64,000 bases of DNA, taken from positions 153,313 to 217,312 of the forward strand of contig NZ_JAKILG010000002.1 in NCBI RefSeq assembly GCF_023283765.1, read 5' to 3'. This stretch comes from Shewanella profunda (GTDB lineage Bacteria; Pseudomonadota; Gammaproteobacteria; Enterobacterales; Shewanellaceae). Below the pieces are notes generated by a model. It was not told where the DNA came from. It did not search any database and worked only from the letters and a program-made list of their open reading frames with translations. Positions within the stretch are counted from its first letter, which is position 1. Every line of letters begins with the position of its first letter. Position numbers and translations under genes: made by a program. This document shows positions 20,936 through 30,286 of the stretch, piece by piece.

Positions 20936-20959
20936 GGACGTCTATACGTTTAAATGTCT
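20936..20959 (+). promoter_or_regulatory. Tandem MetJ-like operator (three met boxes)
   Basis: Three contiguous octamers, GGACGTCT, ATACGTTT and AAATGTCT, match the met-box consensus AGACGTCT at 7, 6 and 6 of 8 positions. They lie 93-116 bases upstream of the metH ATG, in the gap between the divergent cobC and metH. MetJ binds tandem boxes cooperatively, so repression of metH by MetJ with SAM is likely. Inference from motif match only. Confidence 0.7.
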
Positions 20960-21051
20960 AAAACAAAATGTCAGCATCTAGAATAAAATGCGATCCACAT
21001 AAAAGTTGACTACTTTTGGACTTAACTTAGCAGTTGTAAAGGTAACTATTT

Positions 21052-24000
21052 ATGGCGATACCCTCGAAAAAAGCCGGCCAGATATTGGCAGACATACGCA
21101 AACAGCTTGCAGAGCGCATTCTGATCTTAGACGGTGCCATGGGCACTATGATCCAAGGCTACAAGCTGGAAGAAGAGGATTATCGCGGCGAACGCTTTAA
21201 AGATTGGCACACGGATGTTAAAGGCAACAACGACCTCTTGGTTTTGTCGCAGCCGCAGATCATCAAGCAAATTCACACCGACTACTTAAACGCCGGTGCC
21301 GACATCATTGAAACCAACACTTTTAACGCTACTACTATCGCCATGGCCGACTACGACATGCAGTCGCTGTCCGCCGAAATTAACTTAGTCGGCGCGCGCC
21401 TCGCCCGTGAAGCCTGTGATGAAGCCTTTGCTGCTACGGGCATTCCACGCTACGTCGCCGGTGTGTTAGGCCCCACTAACCGCACATGCTCGATTAGCCC
21501 AGATGTGAACGACCCAGGCTATCGCAACGTCAGCTTCGATGAGTTAGTGACTGCTTACAAAGAATCCACTAAGGCGCTGATTGAGGGCGGCGCGGATATC
21601 ATTATGGTCGAGACCATATTCGATACCTTAAACGCCAAGGCCGCGCTGTTTGCGATTGAATCCGTATTCGATGACTTATTCGGTCAGCATTCTAAAGACA
21701 GATTGCCGATCATGATTTCGGGCACCATTACCGATGCCTCTGGTCGCACACTTACTGGCCAAACGACCGAAGCCTTTTACAATTCCCTTCGCCATATCAA
21801 GCCCTTATCTATCGGTCTTAACTGTGCACTTGGGCCAAAAGAATTGCGCACCTATGTGGAAGAATTATCCCGCATCAGTGAGTGTTATGTGTCGGCGCAT
21901 CCGAATGCAGGCCTGCCGAACGAGTTTGGCGGTTACGATGAAACCCCAGAGGACATGGCGAACGTGATCGAAGATTGGGCGCGCGAAGGCATGCTCAATA
22001 TTATCGGTGGTTGCTGTGGTAGTACGCCTGAACATATCCGCGTGATCCGCGAAGCGGTGAGCCGTCACGATCCGCGTATTTTGCCAGACATTCCGGTAGC
22101 TTGCCGCTTGGCAGGTTTGGAACCACTGACTATCGACGCCCAATCCCTGTTCGTTAACGTGGGTGAACGCACCAACGTCACAGGCTCGGCCAAATTTTTA
22201 AAGCTGATTAAAGAAGGCAAGTTTGAGCAGGCGCTCGATGTCGCCCGCGAGCAGGTCGAAAGCGGCGCACAGATCATCGATATCAACATGGACGAAGGCA
22301 TGCTCGATGGCGTGGAAATCATGCACAAGTTTTTAAACTTGATTGCCTCTGAGCCCGACATCAGCCGCGTACCTATTATGATCGACTCCTCTAAATGGGA
22401 AGTGATCGAAGCTGGCCTCAAATGTATTCAAGGCAAGGGCATAGTTAACTCGATTTCCCTCAAAGAAGGCGAAGCCAAGTTTATCGAGCAAGCCACCTTA
22501 GTGAAACGCTACGGCGCGGCGGCCATTATCATGGCATTCGACGAGCAAGGTCAGGCCGATACTAAGGCGCGTAAAATCGAAATCTGTACCCGCGCCTATC
22601 GGGTGCTGGTCGATAAGGTCGGCTTTCCACCCGAAGACATCATCTTCGACCCGAACATTTTCGCTATCGCCACGGGGATTGATGAACACGACAATTATGC
22701 CGTCGATTTTATTGATGCCATTAAAGCGATTAAAGCCACCCTGCCCCACGCGATGATTTCGGGCGGCGTATCGAACGTGTCGTTCTCGTTCCGCGGTAAC
22801 AACCCAGTGCGCGAGGCGATTCACGCGGTGTTCCTGTACCACGCCATCAAAGTCGGCATGGACATGGGCATTGTCAACGCGGGTCAGTTAGCCATTTACG
22901 ACGATATCGATCCTGAACTTAAAGTGCGGGTCGAAAACGTGGTGCTTAACTTGCCCTGTCCAGTTGAAGGCTCAAGCAATACCGAGCAGTTACTTGAAAT
23001 CGCAGAGAAATTCCGCGGTGATGGCGCGCAGGTGGGCAAGAAAGAAGATTTAGAATGGCGCAGCTGGCCGGTGAGCCAACGCTTATCCCATGCGCTCGTC
23101 AAAGGCATTACCGAATTTATCGATGAAGATACCGAAGCCGCTCGCCAAGAAGCGAAACGTCCGCTGGATGTGATTGAAGGCGCCTTGATGGACGGCATGA
23201 ACGTGGTCGGCGACTTGTTCGGCTCGGGCAAGATGTTCCTGCCGCAGGTGGTAAAATCCGCGCGGGTAATGAAAAAAGCCGTGGCTTACTTAAACCCCTA
23301 TATCGAGCTGGAAAAGGTCGAAGGCCAATCTAACGGCAAGATCTTGATGGTGACAGTAAAAGGTGACGTGCACGATATCGGCAAGAATATCGTCGGCGTG
23401 GTGCTCGCCTGTAACGGTTTTGAGGTATTCGATTTAGGTGTAATGGTGTCGGTGGAGCGAATTCTCGACGCGGTGAAAGAACACAATATCGATATCATCG
23501 GCATGTCGGGCCTCATCACGCCGAGTCTGGACGAGATGGTGCATAACGTGAAAACCTTCCACCGCGAAGGCTTAACCATTCCGGCGATTATCGGCGGTGC
23601 CACTTGCTCTAAAATCCACACAGCGGTGAAGATTGCGCCCCATTATCCCCATGGCGCCATTTATATCGCCGATGCGTCCCGCGCCGTGCCTATGGTAAGT
23701 AAACTCATCAACAACGAGACTCGCCAAGCGACAATCGACGAAACCTATGCCGAATACGACGATATGCGCACTAAGCGTCTATCCCAAGCCAAGCGCAAAG
23801 AGATAGTGTCACTCGAAGCGGCCCGTGATAACCGCTGCCAACACGATTGGGCCAACTATACCCCGTTTACGCCAAACGTGCTCGGTCGCCAAGTATTTGA
23901 TAATTATCCATTAGAAGACTTAGTCGAGCGTATCGACTGGACACCGTTTTTCCGCTCGTGGGAATTACATGGCCATTACCCCGAAATCCTCACCGATAAA

Positions 24001-24786
24001 GTCGTCGGTGAAGAGGCGCAAAAGCTGTTCGCCGATGGTCAGGCCATGCTCAAGCAAATCATCGAAGAAAAATGGCTCACGGCGAAAGCGGTTATCGGCT
24101 TATTCCCTGCCAATACCGTCAATTGCGACGACATTGAGCTGTATACCGATGAGTCGCGCACCACAGTCGAAATGACCACACATCACCTGCGGATGCAGCT
24201 TGAGCGTGTTGGCAACGATAACTTCTGCCTATCCGACTTTGTTGCGCCAAAAGACTCAGGCGTCGCCGATTACATGGGCGGCTTTGCGGTGACCACAGGC
24301 CATGGCATAGACGAACATGTGGCACGTTTTGAAGCCAACCACGACGACTACAACGCCATCATGCTCAAATGCTTAGCCGACCGTTTAGCCGAAGCCTTTG
24401 CCGAGCGGATGCACGAACGGGTACGTAAAGAGTTTTGGGGTTATGCAGCCGACGAGCAGTTAAGTAACGAAGCCTTAATCCGCGAGAAATACAAAGGCAT
24501 ACGCCCCGCACCGGGCTACCCAGCTTGCCCAGACCACACAGAAAAAGGCTTGTTATGGGACTTGCTCAAGCCCGATGAAACCATCGACTTGAACATCACC
24601 GAAAGCTACGCCATGTTCCCCACAGCGGCCGTATCGGGCTGGTATTTCGCCCACCCGAAATCGCGCTACTTTGGCGTGAGTAACATAGGCCGCGATCAAG
24701 TGGAAGATTATGCCAAGCGTAAAGGGATGACTGTCGCAGAGACGGAGAAGTGGCTGGCGCCAGTGTTGGATTATGATCCTGAATAG
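21052..24786 (+). CDS. metH: Cobalamin-dependent methionine synthase
   Basis: MetH transfers a methyl group from methyltetrahydrofolate to homocysteine through methylcobalamin. All four modules are present in 1244 residues. They are: the homocysteine domain with zinc ligands Cys258, Cys321 and Cys322 (GLNCALG, GGCCGST); the pterin-binding domain (about 355-625, with [12 protein letters not shown]); the cobalamin domain with DVHDIG, in which His774 is the cobalt ligand; and the C-terminal reactivation domain with [12 protein letters not shown] for SAM. It sits beside the B12 salvage cluster whose product it needs. Confidence 0.98.
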   Translation: MAIPSKKAGQILADIRKQLAERILILDGAMGTMIQGYKLEEEDYRGERFKDWHTDVKGNNDLLVLSQPQIIKQIHTDYLNAGADIIETNTFNATTIAMADYDMQSLSAEINLVGARLAREACDEAFAATGIPRYVAGVLGPTNRTCSISPDVNDPGYRNVSFDELVTAYKESTKALIEGGADIIMVETIFDTLNAKAALFAIESVFDDLFGQHSKDRLPIMISGTITDASGRTLTGQTTEAFYNSLRHIKPLSIGLNCALGPKELRTYVEELSRISECYVSAHPNAGLPNEFGGYDETPEDMANVIEDWAREGMLNIIGGCCGSTPEHIRVIREAVSRHDPRILPDIPVACRLAGLEPLTIDAQSLFVNVGERTNVTGSAKFLKLIKEGKFEQALDVAREQVESGAQIIDINMDEGMLDGVEIMHKFLNLIASEPDISRVPIMIDSSKWEVIEAGLKCIQGKGIVNSISLKEGEAKFIEQATLVKRYGAAAIIMAFDEQGQADTKARKIEICTRAYRVLVDKVGFPPEDIIFDPNIFAIATGIDEHDNYAVDFIDAIKAIKATLPHAMISGGVSNVSFSFRGNNPVREAIHAVFLYHAIKVGMDMGIVNAGQLAIYDDIDPELKVRVENVVLNLPCPVEGSSNTEQLLEIAEKFRGDGAQVGKKEDLEWRSWPVSQRLSHALVKGITEFIDEDTEAARQEAKRPLDVIEGALMDGMNVVGDLFGSGKMFLPQVVKSARVMKKAVAYLNPYIELEKVEGQSNGKILMVTVKGDVHDIGKNIVGVVLACNGFEVFDLGVMVSVERILDAVKEHNIDIIGMSGLITPSLDEMVHNVKTFHREGLTIPAIIGGATCSKIHTAVKIAPHYPHGAIYIADASRAVPMVSKLINNETRQATIDETYAEYDDMRTKRLSQAKRKEIVSLEAARDNRCQHDWANYTPFTPNVLGRQVFDNYPLEDLVERIDWTPFFRSWELHGHYPEILTDKVVGEEAQKLFADGQAMLKQIIEEKWLTAKAVIGLFPANTVNCDDIELYTDESRTTVEMTTHHLRMQLERVGNDNFCLSDFVAPKDSGVADYMGGFAVTTGHGIDEHVARFEANHDDYNAIMLKCLADRLAEAFAERMHERVRKEFWGYAADEQLSNEALIREKYKGIRPAPGYPACPDHTEKGLLWDLLKPDETIDLNITESYAMFPTAAVSGWYFAHPKSRYFGVSNIGRDQVEDYAKRKGMTVAETEKWLAPVLDYDPE

Positions 24787-24861
24787 AGAGTGACCCAGAG
24801 TAGTCATTTGTACTCGTTAATGCCCAAGTTTCACTTGGGGAATTAGGCAAAACGTGGAATT

Positions 24862-24890
24862 AAGGGGCTGAATCGAAGCCCCTTATTTTT
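24862..24890 (+). terminator. metH terminator
   Basis: Stem AAGGGGCT / AGCCCCTT with a seven-base loop followed by ATTTTT, 76 bases after the metH stop codon. Confidence 0.85.
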
Positions 24891-25004
24891 GGTTTTAATG
24901 TCTAACTTTAAAATCAAAATAAAAATCAAAGTCGTGGAATTCCATTCCACACCAGGGCAAGAAGGGGATCAACAGCAATCCCCCTCTTGCATCTCCCCTT
25001 GCCG

Positions 25005-25163
25005 CCCCTAGCGAAGTTACATGCATTAGAGACTGGCCTTGGTCTTATGGATAAATTGCTATCGCTTCCGAAGGCAACGTCCCTGTACCTGCGAAAGCTA
25101 GCTCGGCATCCATGCCGAGACTCACGCAATTTATTCCAACACCCCGCGGCAACTTCGCAGGGG
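25005..25163. repeat. Inverted-repeat-bounded intergenic element, copy A
   Basis: A non-coding unit of about 159 bp whose ends are an imperfect inverted repeat: CCCCTAGCGAAGTT at the left and AACTTCGCAGGGG at the right. Just inside the left end is TACATGCATTAG, shared with copies B and C. The interior carries a perfect hairpin at 25102-25119 with CTCGGC / GCCGAG arms around an ATCCAT loop. No reading frame is supported. It looks like a small non-autonomous (MITE-like) or REP-type element; the class is an inference. Confidence 0.6.
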
Positions 25164-25191
25164 TTGGGTGAACTTCTGTGGCATTAAAGTG

Positions 25192-25261
25192 AACTTTTCG
25201 CATTGAAAGAGTTATGCGTTTCCTATCTTTTAGCCAATTTAATAATGGGTGTCTCATTAAA
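25192..25261. repeat. 70-bp dispersed repeat, copy 1
   Basis: This stretch recurs at 29181-29250 with 64 of 70 positions identical by eye. Shared landmarks are AAAGAGTTATGC, TAGCCAATTTAA and AATGGGTGTCTCATTAAA. It follows the right end of element A, and degenerate versions of its CCTGTCC.TCTTTT core follow elements B (about 25390) and C (about 26340), so it seems to be the tail module of the element family. Confidence 0.65.
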
Positions 25262-25293
25262 TCCTCGCTCGTAACGCTGCTAGGCAGCATTCA

Positions 25294-25335
25294 CCCTCGC
25301 GAAGTTACAGGCATTAGTGACTAGCTTCGCAGGGG
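25294..25335. repeat. Inverted-repeat element, copy B (internally deleted)
   Basis: Left end CCCTCGCGAAGTT and right end AGCTTCGCAGGGG are the same as those of copies A and C, but only 42 bp separate the outer ends, so the hairpin-bearing interior is missing. Just upstream, at about 25275-25289, the hairpin GCTGC-TAG-GCAGC matches GCTGC-TAC-GCAGC in front of copy C. Confidence 0.5.
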
Positions 25336-25604
25336 ATTGGTCTATTCCTGTAGCTTAGGCGTTGCCAGTTCATTTTAAAAAGAGTTTTTACCTGTCCCAT
25401 CTTTTTTCTTAGCTTGACCATAGTTCAATATCCAAGCGTGCCAACTTAAAGCATGTTTTGGTTAGGTATACTTTACTGCGCTTGTTTCGGGCTAGCTTAT
25501 GTTAGAATCCCGCCCAATCAGCTTTATGAATGTGCAATACAACTCATTTGTTTAACTGAGCGTAGTGGAACACTACCGTGATTAACTAAATGCAGAGAAA
25601 AGAT

Positions 25605-25883
25605 ATGAGCAAGTTAAATGCCGAAGAACGTAAAGCCCGCGATAACGCCCGTTTTTCACAACGCGTCGATGAACGCCGCACAAAAGGTGAAGACGTCGTC
25701 GCCTACGTACTGGGCAACAAGCTCGCGTTTAAGTTTCTGACTAAACCAGAAAGACACGAATTTAAACAAAGAGAAGCCGCACTTGAAGAAGAAGCCAAAC
25801 TTAAAAAGCAGCAAGCGTTTCAGCTTAAAACCGAGCAAGAGTTAGATAAAGTCGAAGCCGCATTTACTGATACAGAAGAGTAA
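25605..25883 (+). CDS. Small conserved-looking charged protein, function unknown
   Basis: A 92-residue, highly charged protein. The N-terminal half is Lys/Arg-rich (KLNAEERKARDNARFSQRVD), and the middle has VVAYVLGNKLAFKFLTKPE. The last 35 residues are Glu/Lys-rich and likely form a helix or coiled coil. No signal peptide or membrane segment. I chose the ATG at 25605 (GAGAAAAG upstream) over one at 25590, which has no SD. Normal codon use and a clean frame between two repeat clusters suggest a real gene; its family is not recognised. Confidence 0.65.
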   Translation: MSKLNAEERKARDNARFSQRVDERRTKGEDVVAYVLGNKLAFKFLTKPERHEFKQREAALEEEAKLKKQQAFQLKTEQELDKVEAAFTDTEE

Positions 25884-25893
25884 CTTCTCAAAA

Positions 25894-25919
25894 GAGCCAT
25901 TGATCATCATTGATGGCTC
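25894..25919 (+). terminator. Possible terminator of the small charged protein gene
   Basis: Stem GAGCCAT / ATGGCTC with partial pairing inward, eleven bases after the stop codon. No T-run follows, so termination is only suggested. Confidence 0.4.
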
Positions 25920-26131
25920 ACGCATATCCCATTTCCAAACTTCGTTTGAATTTTTAAATCAAAATCCACATCAACGTCGTGGGGCTTCACCCCCTGATTT
26001 TTATTAGAGAATCGACCAAGGAGGACTGCTCGTCCTATCCTCCTTTGATGCTCCAAGACGAACAACCTCCATGTCTAAACACCAGTTCGCCATCCATGGC
26101 TCTCGTTCGAAACGCTGCTACGCAGCACTCA

Positions 26132-26287
26132 CCCTAGCGAAGTTACATGCATTAGTTACCGCTCTCATACTCCAATAAAAATCGACTAACGGCTCAGATG
26201 GCACATCCATGTGCCCCCGAGCCTGCGCCATCATCCATGATGTCGCCACGGCATTTTTATCTCCGTATTTCGACAACTTCGCAGGGG
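26132..26287. repeat. Inverted-repeat-bounded intergenic element, copy C
   Basis: Left end CCCTAGCGAAGTT and right end AACTTCGCAGGGG bound 156 bp, nearly the same length as copy A. Two hairpins with ATCCAT loops lie inside, at 26200-26215 (GGCAC / GTGCC) and 26225-26246 (GCGCCATC / GATGTCGC, one mismatch). A third, GCC-ATCCAT-GGC, lies just outside at 26089-26100. The rest of the 25920-26512 gap also carries a large hairpin at about 26019-26047 (AAGGAGGAC / GTCCT-AT-CCTCCTT). No gene seen. Confidence 0.6.
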
Positions 26288-26512
26288 AAGGTGAACTTCT
26301 GAATCTGCAGTGTTAGTAGTTAATCTCAACTGAATTCTGCCTGTCCTTTCTTTTGCTTGCCAAAGAGGGTAAGACGTCAATTTGGATCTAATTAGGGCGC
26401 AACAAACGCCGGCCCTTTACTTTTAACATAAGGTCGCAAGACCGCCAACCATTAACGACTGATACCCCGTTGTGAAAGGTGAATTATCGATTAACGTAAA
26501 TGTAGCTTGAAC

Positions 26513-26620
26513 AAAGTAGGACATTGACCTTGCTAAACCCGAGGTGACCATATATGTCCCCGCTTTCAATAAAGTAGGACATTGGTCTTGCTAACCCAGA
26601 GGTGACCATATATGTCCCCG
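26513..26620. repeat. Tandem direct repeat, two 50-bp copies
   Basis: Copies at 26513-26562 and 26571-26620 differ at four of 50 positions, with a period of 58. Each starts AAAGTAGGACATTG and ends GGTGACCATATATGTCCCCG. Each copy can partly fold on itself, because GGACAT near its start pairs with ATGTCC near its end. It sits about 90 bp upstream of the accessory gene at 26713, where the AT-rich accessory zone begins. Confidence 0.8.
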
Positions 26621-26712
26621 ATTTTTTTCGAGGCCTGCTTGAATGCAACAATTGTTGCAACAATGATTAATTTGTTATAAATTACCACTAAATAAATCAA
26701 TAGGTGGTGCTT

Positions 26713-27549
26713 GTGTTTAAATTTTTTTTAAAGTTAGCTTTATGGGCTATTACGTTGACAAGTTTCAATTCTTACTCAGCAATAATTCAACAATGTGATT
26801 CATGCACATCTCAATCGGACTTCTATGCAGTGGCTAGATATACTGCAACGACAAATATGTCAGGTACATCTGATACACTCTACTTGTTCAATAGTGGAGA
26901 TAATTTGATGAAGAAGTTTTCTCTCATATACATGCCTACTACTGAACCTGGAACGCCACCAGTGTTACGGGTTCAAGAAGTATCTTTGACGGTTTCAGAT
27001 ACAACAAAAACCAATCAATTGTTTATGTTGAAAAGTATAGTTGATGATTTTATTACAGGTGGAATTGATGTCCCTGAAGAAGTTATTGGTAGTGCATATG
27101 ACATGATAGGTTCTAGTCAAAATTTAAAAAAAGTAAATGACTATTTCAATGACAACCTGACACTGATAAATGCGATAAATTCTTATTCTGGAGTAGCATT
27201 ATCCATCGCTGGTAAAGTAATAGATGTTCATTTTAATGTAGTTATTAGGTTTGCAGATCAATCATCATCAACTATGACAATTAAAGGCCTAGGAGAGAAC
27301 TTTGAAATAAAACTTTCCATTAGTGATATTACAGATTCTGATGGAAATAGTGCACCATTGGTTAATGGCAGTTCTAGTGTTGGTGAGTACAATTTTTCAG
27401 GAGACGATAATAATATAGAAAGCTTTGTTAATGCCTTATCTAGATTGGGAATATCAGTTGAATATTACAGCGCATCTAAAATTAGTAGCGGTAGAGTCCA
27501 GTGCTCATTAAACAAAAGTGGTGGATTAACTTGTATATTAAAAAATTAA
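26713..27549 (+). CDS. Secreted or periplasmic protein of unknown function
   Basis: A 278-residue protein with an N-terminal signal peptide (about 22 residues, hydrophobic LALWAITLTSFNSYSA). CDSC follows close to the mature start, and two more Cys lie near the C-terminus (VQCSLN, GLTCILKN), which suggests one or two disulfides. No known domain recognised. I chose the GTG at 26713, which has AGGTGG five bases upstream; GTG codons at 26704 and 26707 overlap that SD. Strongly AT-rich compared with its flanks, so probably acquired. The next gene starts 12 bp after its stop. Confidence 0.65.
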   Translation: MFKFFLKLALWAITLTSFNSYSAIIQQCDSCTSQSDFYAVARYTATTNMSGTSDTLYLFNSGDNLMKKFSLIYMPTTEPGTPPVLRVQEVSLTVSDTTKTNQLFMLKSIVDDFITGGIDVPEEVIGSAYDMIGSSQNLKKVNDYFNDNLTLINAINSYSGVALSIAGKVIDVHFNVVIRFADQSSSTMTIKGLGENFEIKLSISDITDSDGNSAPLVNGSSSVGEYNFSGDDNNIESFVNALSRLGISVEYYSASKISSGRVQCSLNKSGGLTCILKN

Positions 27550-27561
27550 CAGAGAAGAATA

Positions 27562-27792
27562 ATGGATATCAACATAACTAGTTACCTGTTCGTCGGATTA
27601 GTTTTGCTAATAATTACTACATCTTTTCTTATGTATTTAAGGGTTTACAAATATAGCAAAACTAGAGTTATAATTAATGCATTCCTATGTTACTTGGTTC
27701 CACCTTTAGGTTTAATTGTTTTTTTGCATATTGTTTGGAGTCACAATAAAATGAAGTTAAATAATATTTCCTGTATTTTAAGCGATAAATAA
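27562..27792 (+). CDS. Small two-segment membrane protein of unknown function
   Basis: A 76-residue protein with two hydrophobic stretches (about residues 7-26 and 39-60), separated by a short basic loop (RVYKYSKTR) and followed by a polar tail. An AGAGAAG SD precedes the ATG. The 12-bp spacing to the secreted-protein gene suggests a two-gene operon. The segment CYLVPPLGLIVFLHIVW has a loose PLG motif, but no family is assigned. Confidence 0.55.
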   Translation: MDINITSYLFVGLVLLIITTSFLMYLRVYKYSKTRVIINAFLCYLVPPLGLIVFLHIVWSHNKMKLNNISCILSDK

Positions 27793-27889
27793 TAGCAATG
27801 GACACCAATGCGATAGACAGGAGAATAGCCAGAGCGGGATTAAGCTTTGTTAGATCTCTTAACCAAAGAAAATCTCGAGTCTATTCGAG

Positions 27890-29177
27890 GCTGTTCATAA
27901 TTCTGTGTCAGGTTAATTTCACAGATCGATATGGTTTTCTAAGCGCCCCTCAAAATGGATTGAGAGCTGTGATAGCGTCAAATTCCAATTTTGGATGGGG
28001 TGAGTCCAGCGCTCAGAGGCCTTCAATATACCCGCGTAAAGCAGCTTGAGTAAACTGTTCTCGTTAGCAAAACCACCTTTGGTTTTAGTTAACTTTCTGA
28101 ATTGGCGATGCACGGCTTCAACGGCATTTGTGGTGTAAATGGCGGTCCGAACATAGTCAGGGTATTTGAAATAAACCGATAGCAGTGCCCACTTGTTGCG
28201 CCATGACTTAATCACTACAGGGTATTTATCACCCCATTTTGTCTCCAGTTCATCCAGTGCCATCTCGGCCGCATTCAAGGTGGCAGCCTTATAAACACAC
28301 TTTAAATCGGCCATGAAGGCTTTTTGGTGCTTGGACGCGACATACTTCATTGAGTTGCGAATTTGATGGATGACGCACAGCTGTACTTCCGTCTGTGGAT
28401 ATATGGTTTCAATCGCTTCAGGAAAGCCTTTAAGGCCATCCACACAGGCGATGAGGATGTCTTTCACCCCACGGTTATACAGGTCGGTTAGTACGCTTAA
28501 CCAATGGTGAGCCCCTTCATTATCAGACAGATATAAGCCTAATAGCTCTTTCTTGCCTTCGACGTTAAGGGCCAAAATGGTGTAAACCGCCTTGCTGATA
28601 AAGCGACCATTCTCTTTGATTTTATAGTGAATCGCATCGAGCCATATGACGGGGTAAAGCGGCTCTAGCTCGCGTTCCCGCCATGCCTGAAGCTCAGGTA
28701 GTAACTTGTCAGTAATGGCGTTCACCGTGCCGTTGGACACCGACATGCCGTACATGTCTTCGATATGTGCACGAATATCTTGATAGCTGGTGCCTAATGA
28801 AAATAAGCCAATGATTTTACGCTCCATTTCATCGGTAAGCTGGGTTTGGTGCTTTTTGACTAATTGAGGCTCGAAGGTGCCCGCTCTGTCTCTGGGCGTG
28901 TTCAACTCAAAGTTACCAATGGGGCTTTTAACTGTTTTAGTGGTTTTACCGTTTTTACGATTAGCGCCTTCAGTGCTCGCCAAATGGCCATCCAACTCTG
29001 CGGCTAAGGCCGCTTCAGTGAGTTGCTTAATCAAAGGGGTTAAGATGCCATCCTTGCCCGTAAGGTCTTTACCTTCACGTAGTGCTTGAATGGCAGCATT
29101 GATATCAAAAGTAGGTGTGGTCATAAATCATCTCTTTTTGGTATAGCTTAAAGAAATGACACAGAAATTTGAACACT
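27890..29177. mobile_element. IS256-family insertion sequence
   Basis: A single transposase gene fills an element of about 1.29 kb. The ends carry an inverted repeat: on the left from about 27892, TGTTCATAATTCTGTGTCA; on the right (reverse complement, ending about 29175), TGTTCAAATTTCTGTGTCA, 17 of 19 matching. No matching 8-9 bp target duplication is visible outside these ends. The exact outermost bases are uncertain by two or three positions. Confidence 0.85.
27919..29124 (-). CDS. IS256-family (Mutator-type) transposase
   Basis: A 401-residue DDE transposase. Recognised features are the N-terminal zone around LTEAALAAELDGHL, the first catalytic Asp in WLDAIHYKIKENG, CVDGLKGFPEAIETIYP, the segment CVIHQIRNSMKYV and the C-terminal TTNAVEAVHRQFRK with the expected Glu. 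The frame is intact, so the element may still be active. It lies between the unknown secreted/membrane cassette and the Kiwa-like genes. Confidence 0.93.
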   Translation of the reverse strand: MTTPTFDINAAIQALREGKDLTGKDGILTPLIKQLTEAALAAELDGHLASTEGANRKNGKTTKTVKSPIGNFELNTPRDRAGTFEPQLVKKHQTQLTDEMERKIIGLFSLGTSYQDIRAHIEDMYGMSVSNGTVNAITDKLLPELQAWRERELEPLYPVIWLDAIHYKIKENGRFISKAVYTILALNVEGKKELLGLYLSDNEGAHHWLSVLTDLYNRGVKDILIACVDGLKGFPEAIETIYPQTEVQLCVIHQIRNSMKYVASKHQKAFMADLKCVYKAATLNAAEMALDELETKWGDKYPVVIKSWRNKWALLSVYFKYPDYVRTAIYTTNAVEAVHRQFRKLTKTKGGFANENSLLKLLYAGILKASERWTHPIQNWNLTLSQLSIHFEGRLENHIDL

Positions 29178-29180
29178 ACC

Positions 29181-29250
29181 AACTTTTCACATTTAAAGAG
29201 TTATGCATGTCCTATCTCTTAGCCAATTTAACAATGGGTGTCTCATTAAA
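29181..29250. repeat. 70-bp dispersed repeat, copy 2
   Basis: Second copy of the repeat at 25192-25261 in the same orientation, starting within a few bases of the right end of the IS256 element and ending just before the kwaB stop region. The two copies bracket the secreted/membrane cassette and the IS. Confidence 0.65.
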
Positions 29251-29277
29251 CCTTTCTGAAAAGTTTATAAAACTAGT

Positions 29278-30286
29278 TTATGCAGGCTCAATTATATTGC
29301 CGCTGTTAGTTCCATAAAACTTACCAGTAATGACACCAATTTTATAATAGTCATTCAGAAGTTTAACAAAATAGCCAACGTCGATACTATTTTCTAGTAC
29401 AAGCTTTCCATCAGGCGAAAATTTAAGTTCTTTACCTTCAAACAACTTCAGGGCATTTTTCATTTTTTCGATTTCATCTTTATTGAAACCCGAGTGATTT
29501 CCCTTTTTCCCAATATTAGCTAAGGTTTTGAGCAATGCTCTACTTTTACTTAAGCTAGCTTTAATATGTTCAAGACCTTCGACTAGGTTTGTAGATTCAA
29601 TAACTGAGATCACGTCATTAGCAACGTTTTGAAACTCTTCCTCTAAACCTACTATTTGCTCAAAACCCGACTTTCTTAAAACTAGAAATTCTGAATTAAA
29701 ATATATGCAATCGATCTTATCATCAAAGCTGACAGTTTCGTTATTAACTATTTTTAGTTCAGAGTCTGTTGAATCAAACCAAGATGATAACTTCTCAATT
29801 TTAGTTTGAGGTTCGTCAGTTGTGACTTTACCTGAACTCATTTTTCTAAAAAAGTAGGCTGTATCCTTTGCAGTATTTATTTGCAAACAGTACGTCCAAA
29901 GGTCATTCTTCACCTCTTTTAATGAAGTAATCGTATCAACCTTATTTACTAAAAGTTGGTTAAATATAACATCAGAAAATGACAGAGCATTATTCAACAC
30001 ATAGGTGTAAAGCTTATCACCTAAGTCATCCGTTATTACATTGTAAGACTCAAGGTCATACCCTTCCTTAGAAATTAATTTTTCCAATTGAATTTTTGCA
30101 TTTTTTGAGAAAAACAAACATCTGGAGACATATCTATGCCATTTGCTTTAAATTGAAATTTATCGATAACTTTTCTGTTTTTCTGACGCCTTCTTTAATA
30201 TGTCTAGTAATAAAGAAAAGTTTAAAACTTACATCCTGCTCACCAATGATACCTAAAATATCATTTATTTTCTTTTTAGCTGGCAT
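29278..30286 (-). pseudogene. kwaB: Kiwa-type defence protein KwaB (DUF4868), frameshifted
   Basis: The long open part (29278-30117, 279 codons) has the DUF4868 pattern of KwaB: a central segment around DDKIDCIYFNSEFLVLRKS then FEQIVGLEEEFQN, and a C-terminal KLLNDYYKIGVITGKFYG. The natural start appears to be the ATG at 30286, with GGAGG five bases upstream, overlapping the kwaA stop. From there the frame is broken twice before joining the long part. The best sites are a T5 run at 30178-30182 (A5 in the gene) and a T6 run at 30101-30106 (A6). Restoring one base at each gives 1011 nt, a clean 336-residue protein. Decay, frameshift recoding or sequencing error are all possible. Confidence 0.75.

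Noticed and set aside
24787..26512. Possible CRISPR array
   Set aside because: The repeats are too few, unevenly spaced, of different lengths and carry inverted ends; no cas genes are in the window.
27798..28049. 83-codon frame crossing the left end of the IS256 element
   Set aside because: Runs from flanking DNA into the antisense strand of the transposase; an accidental frame.
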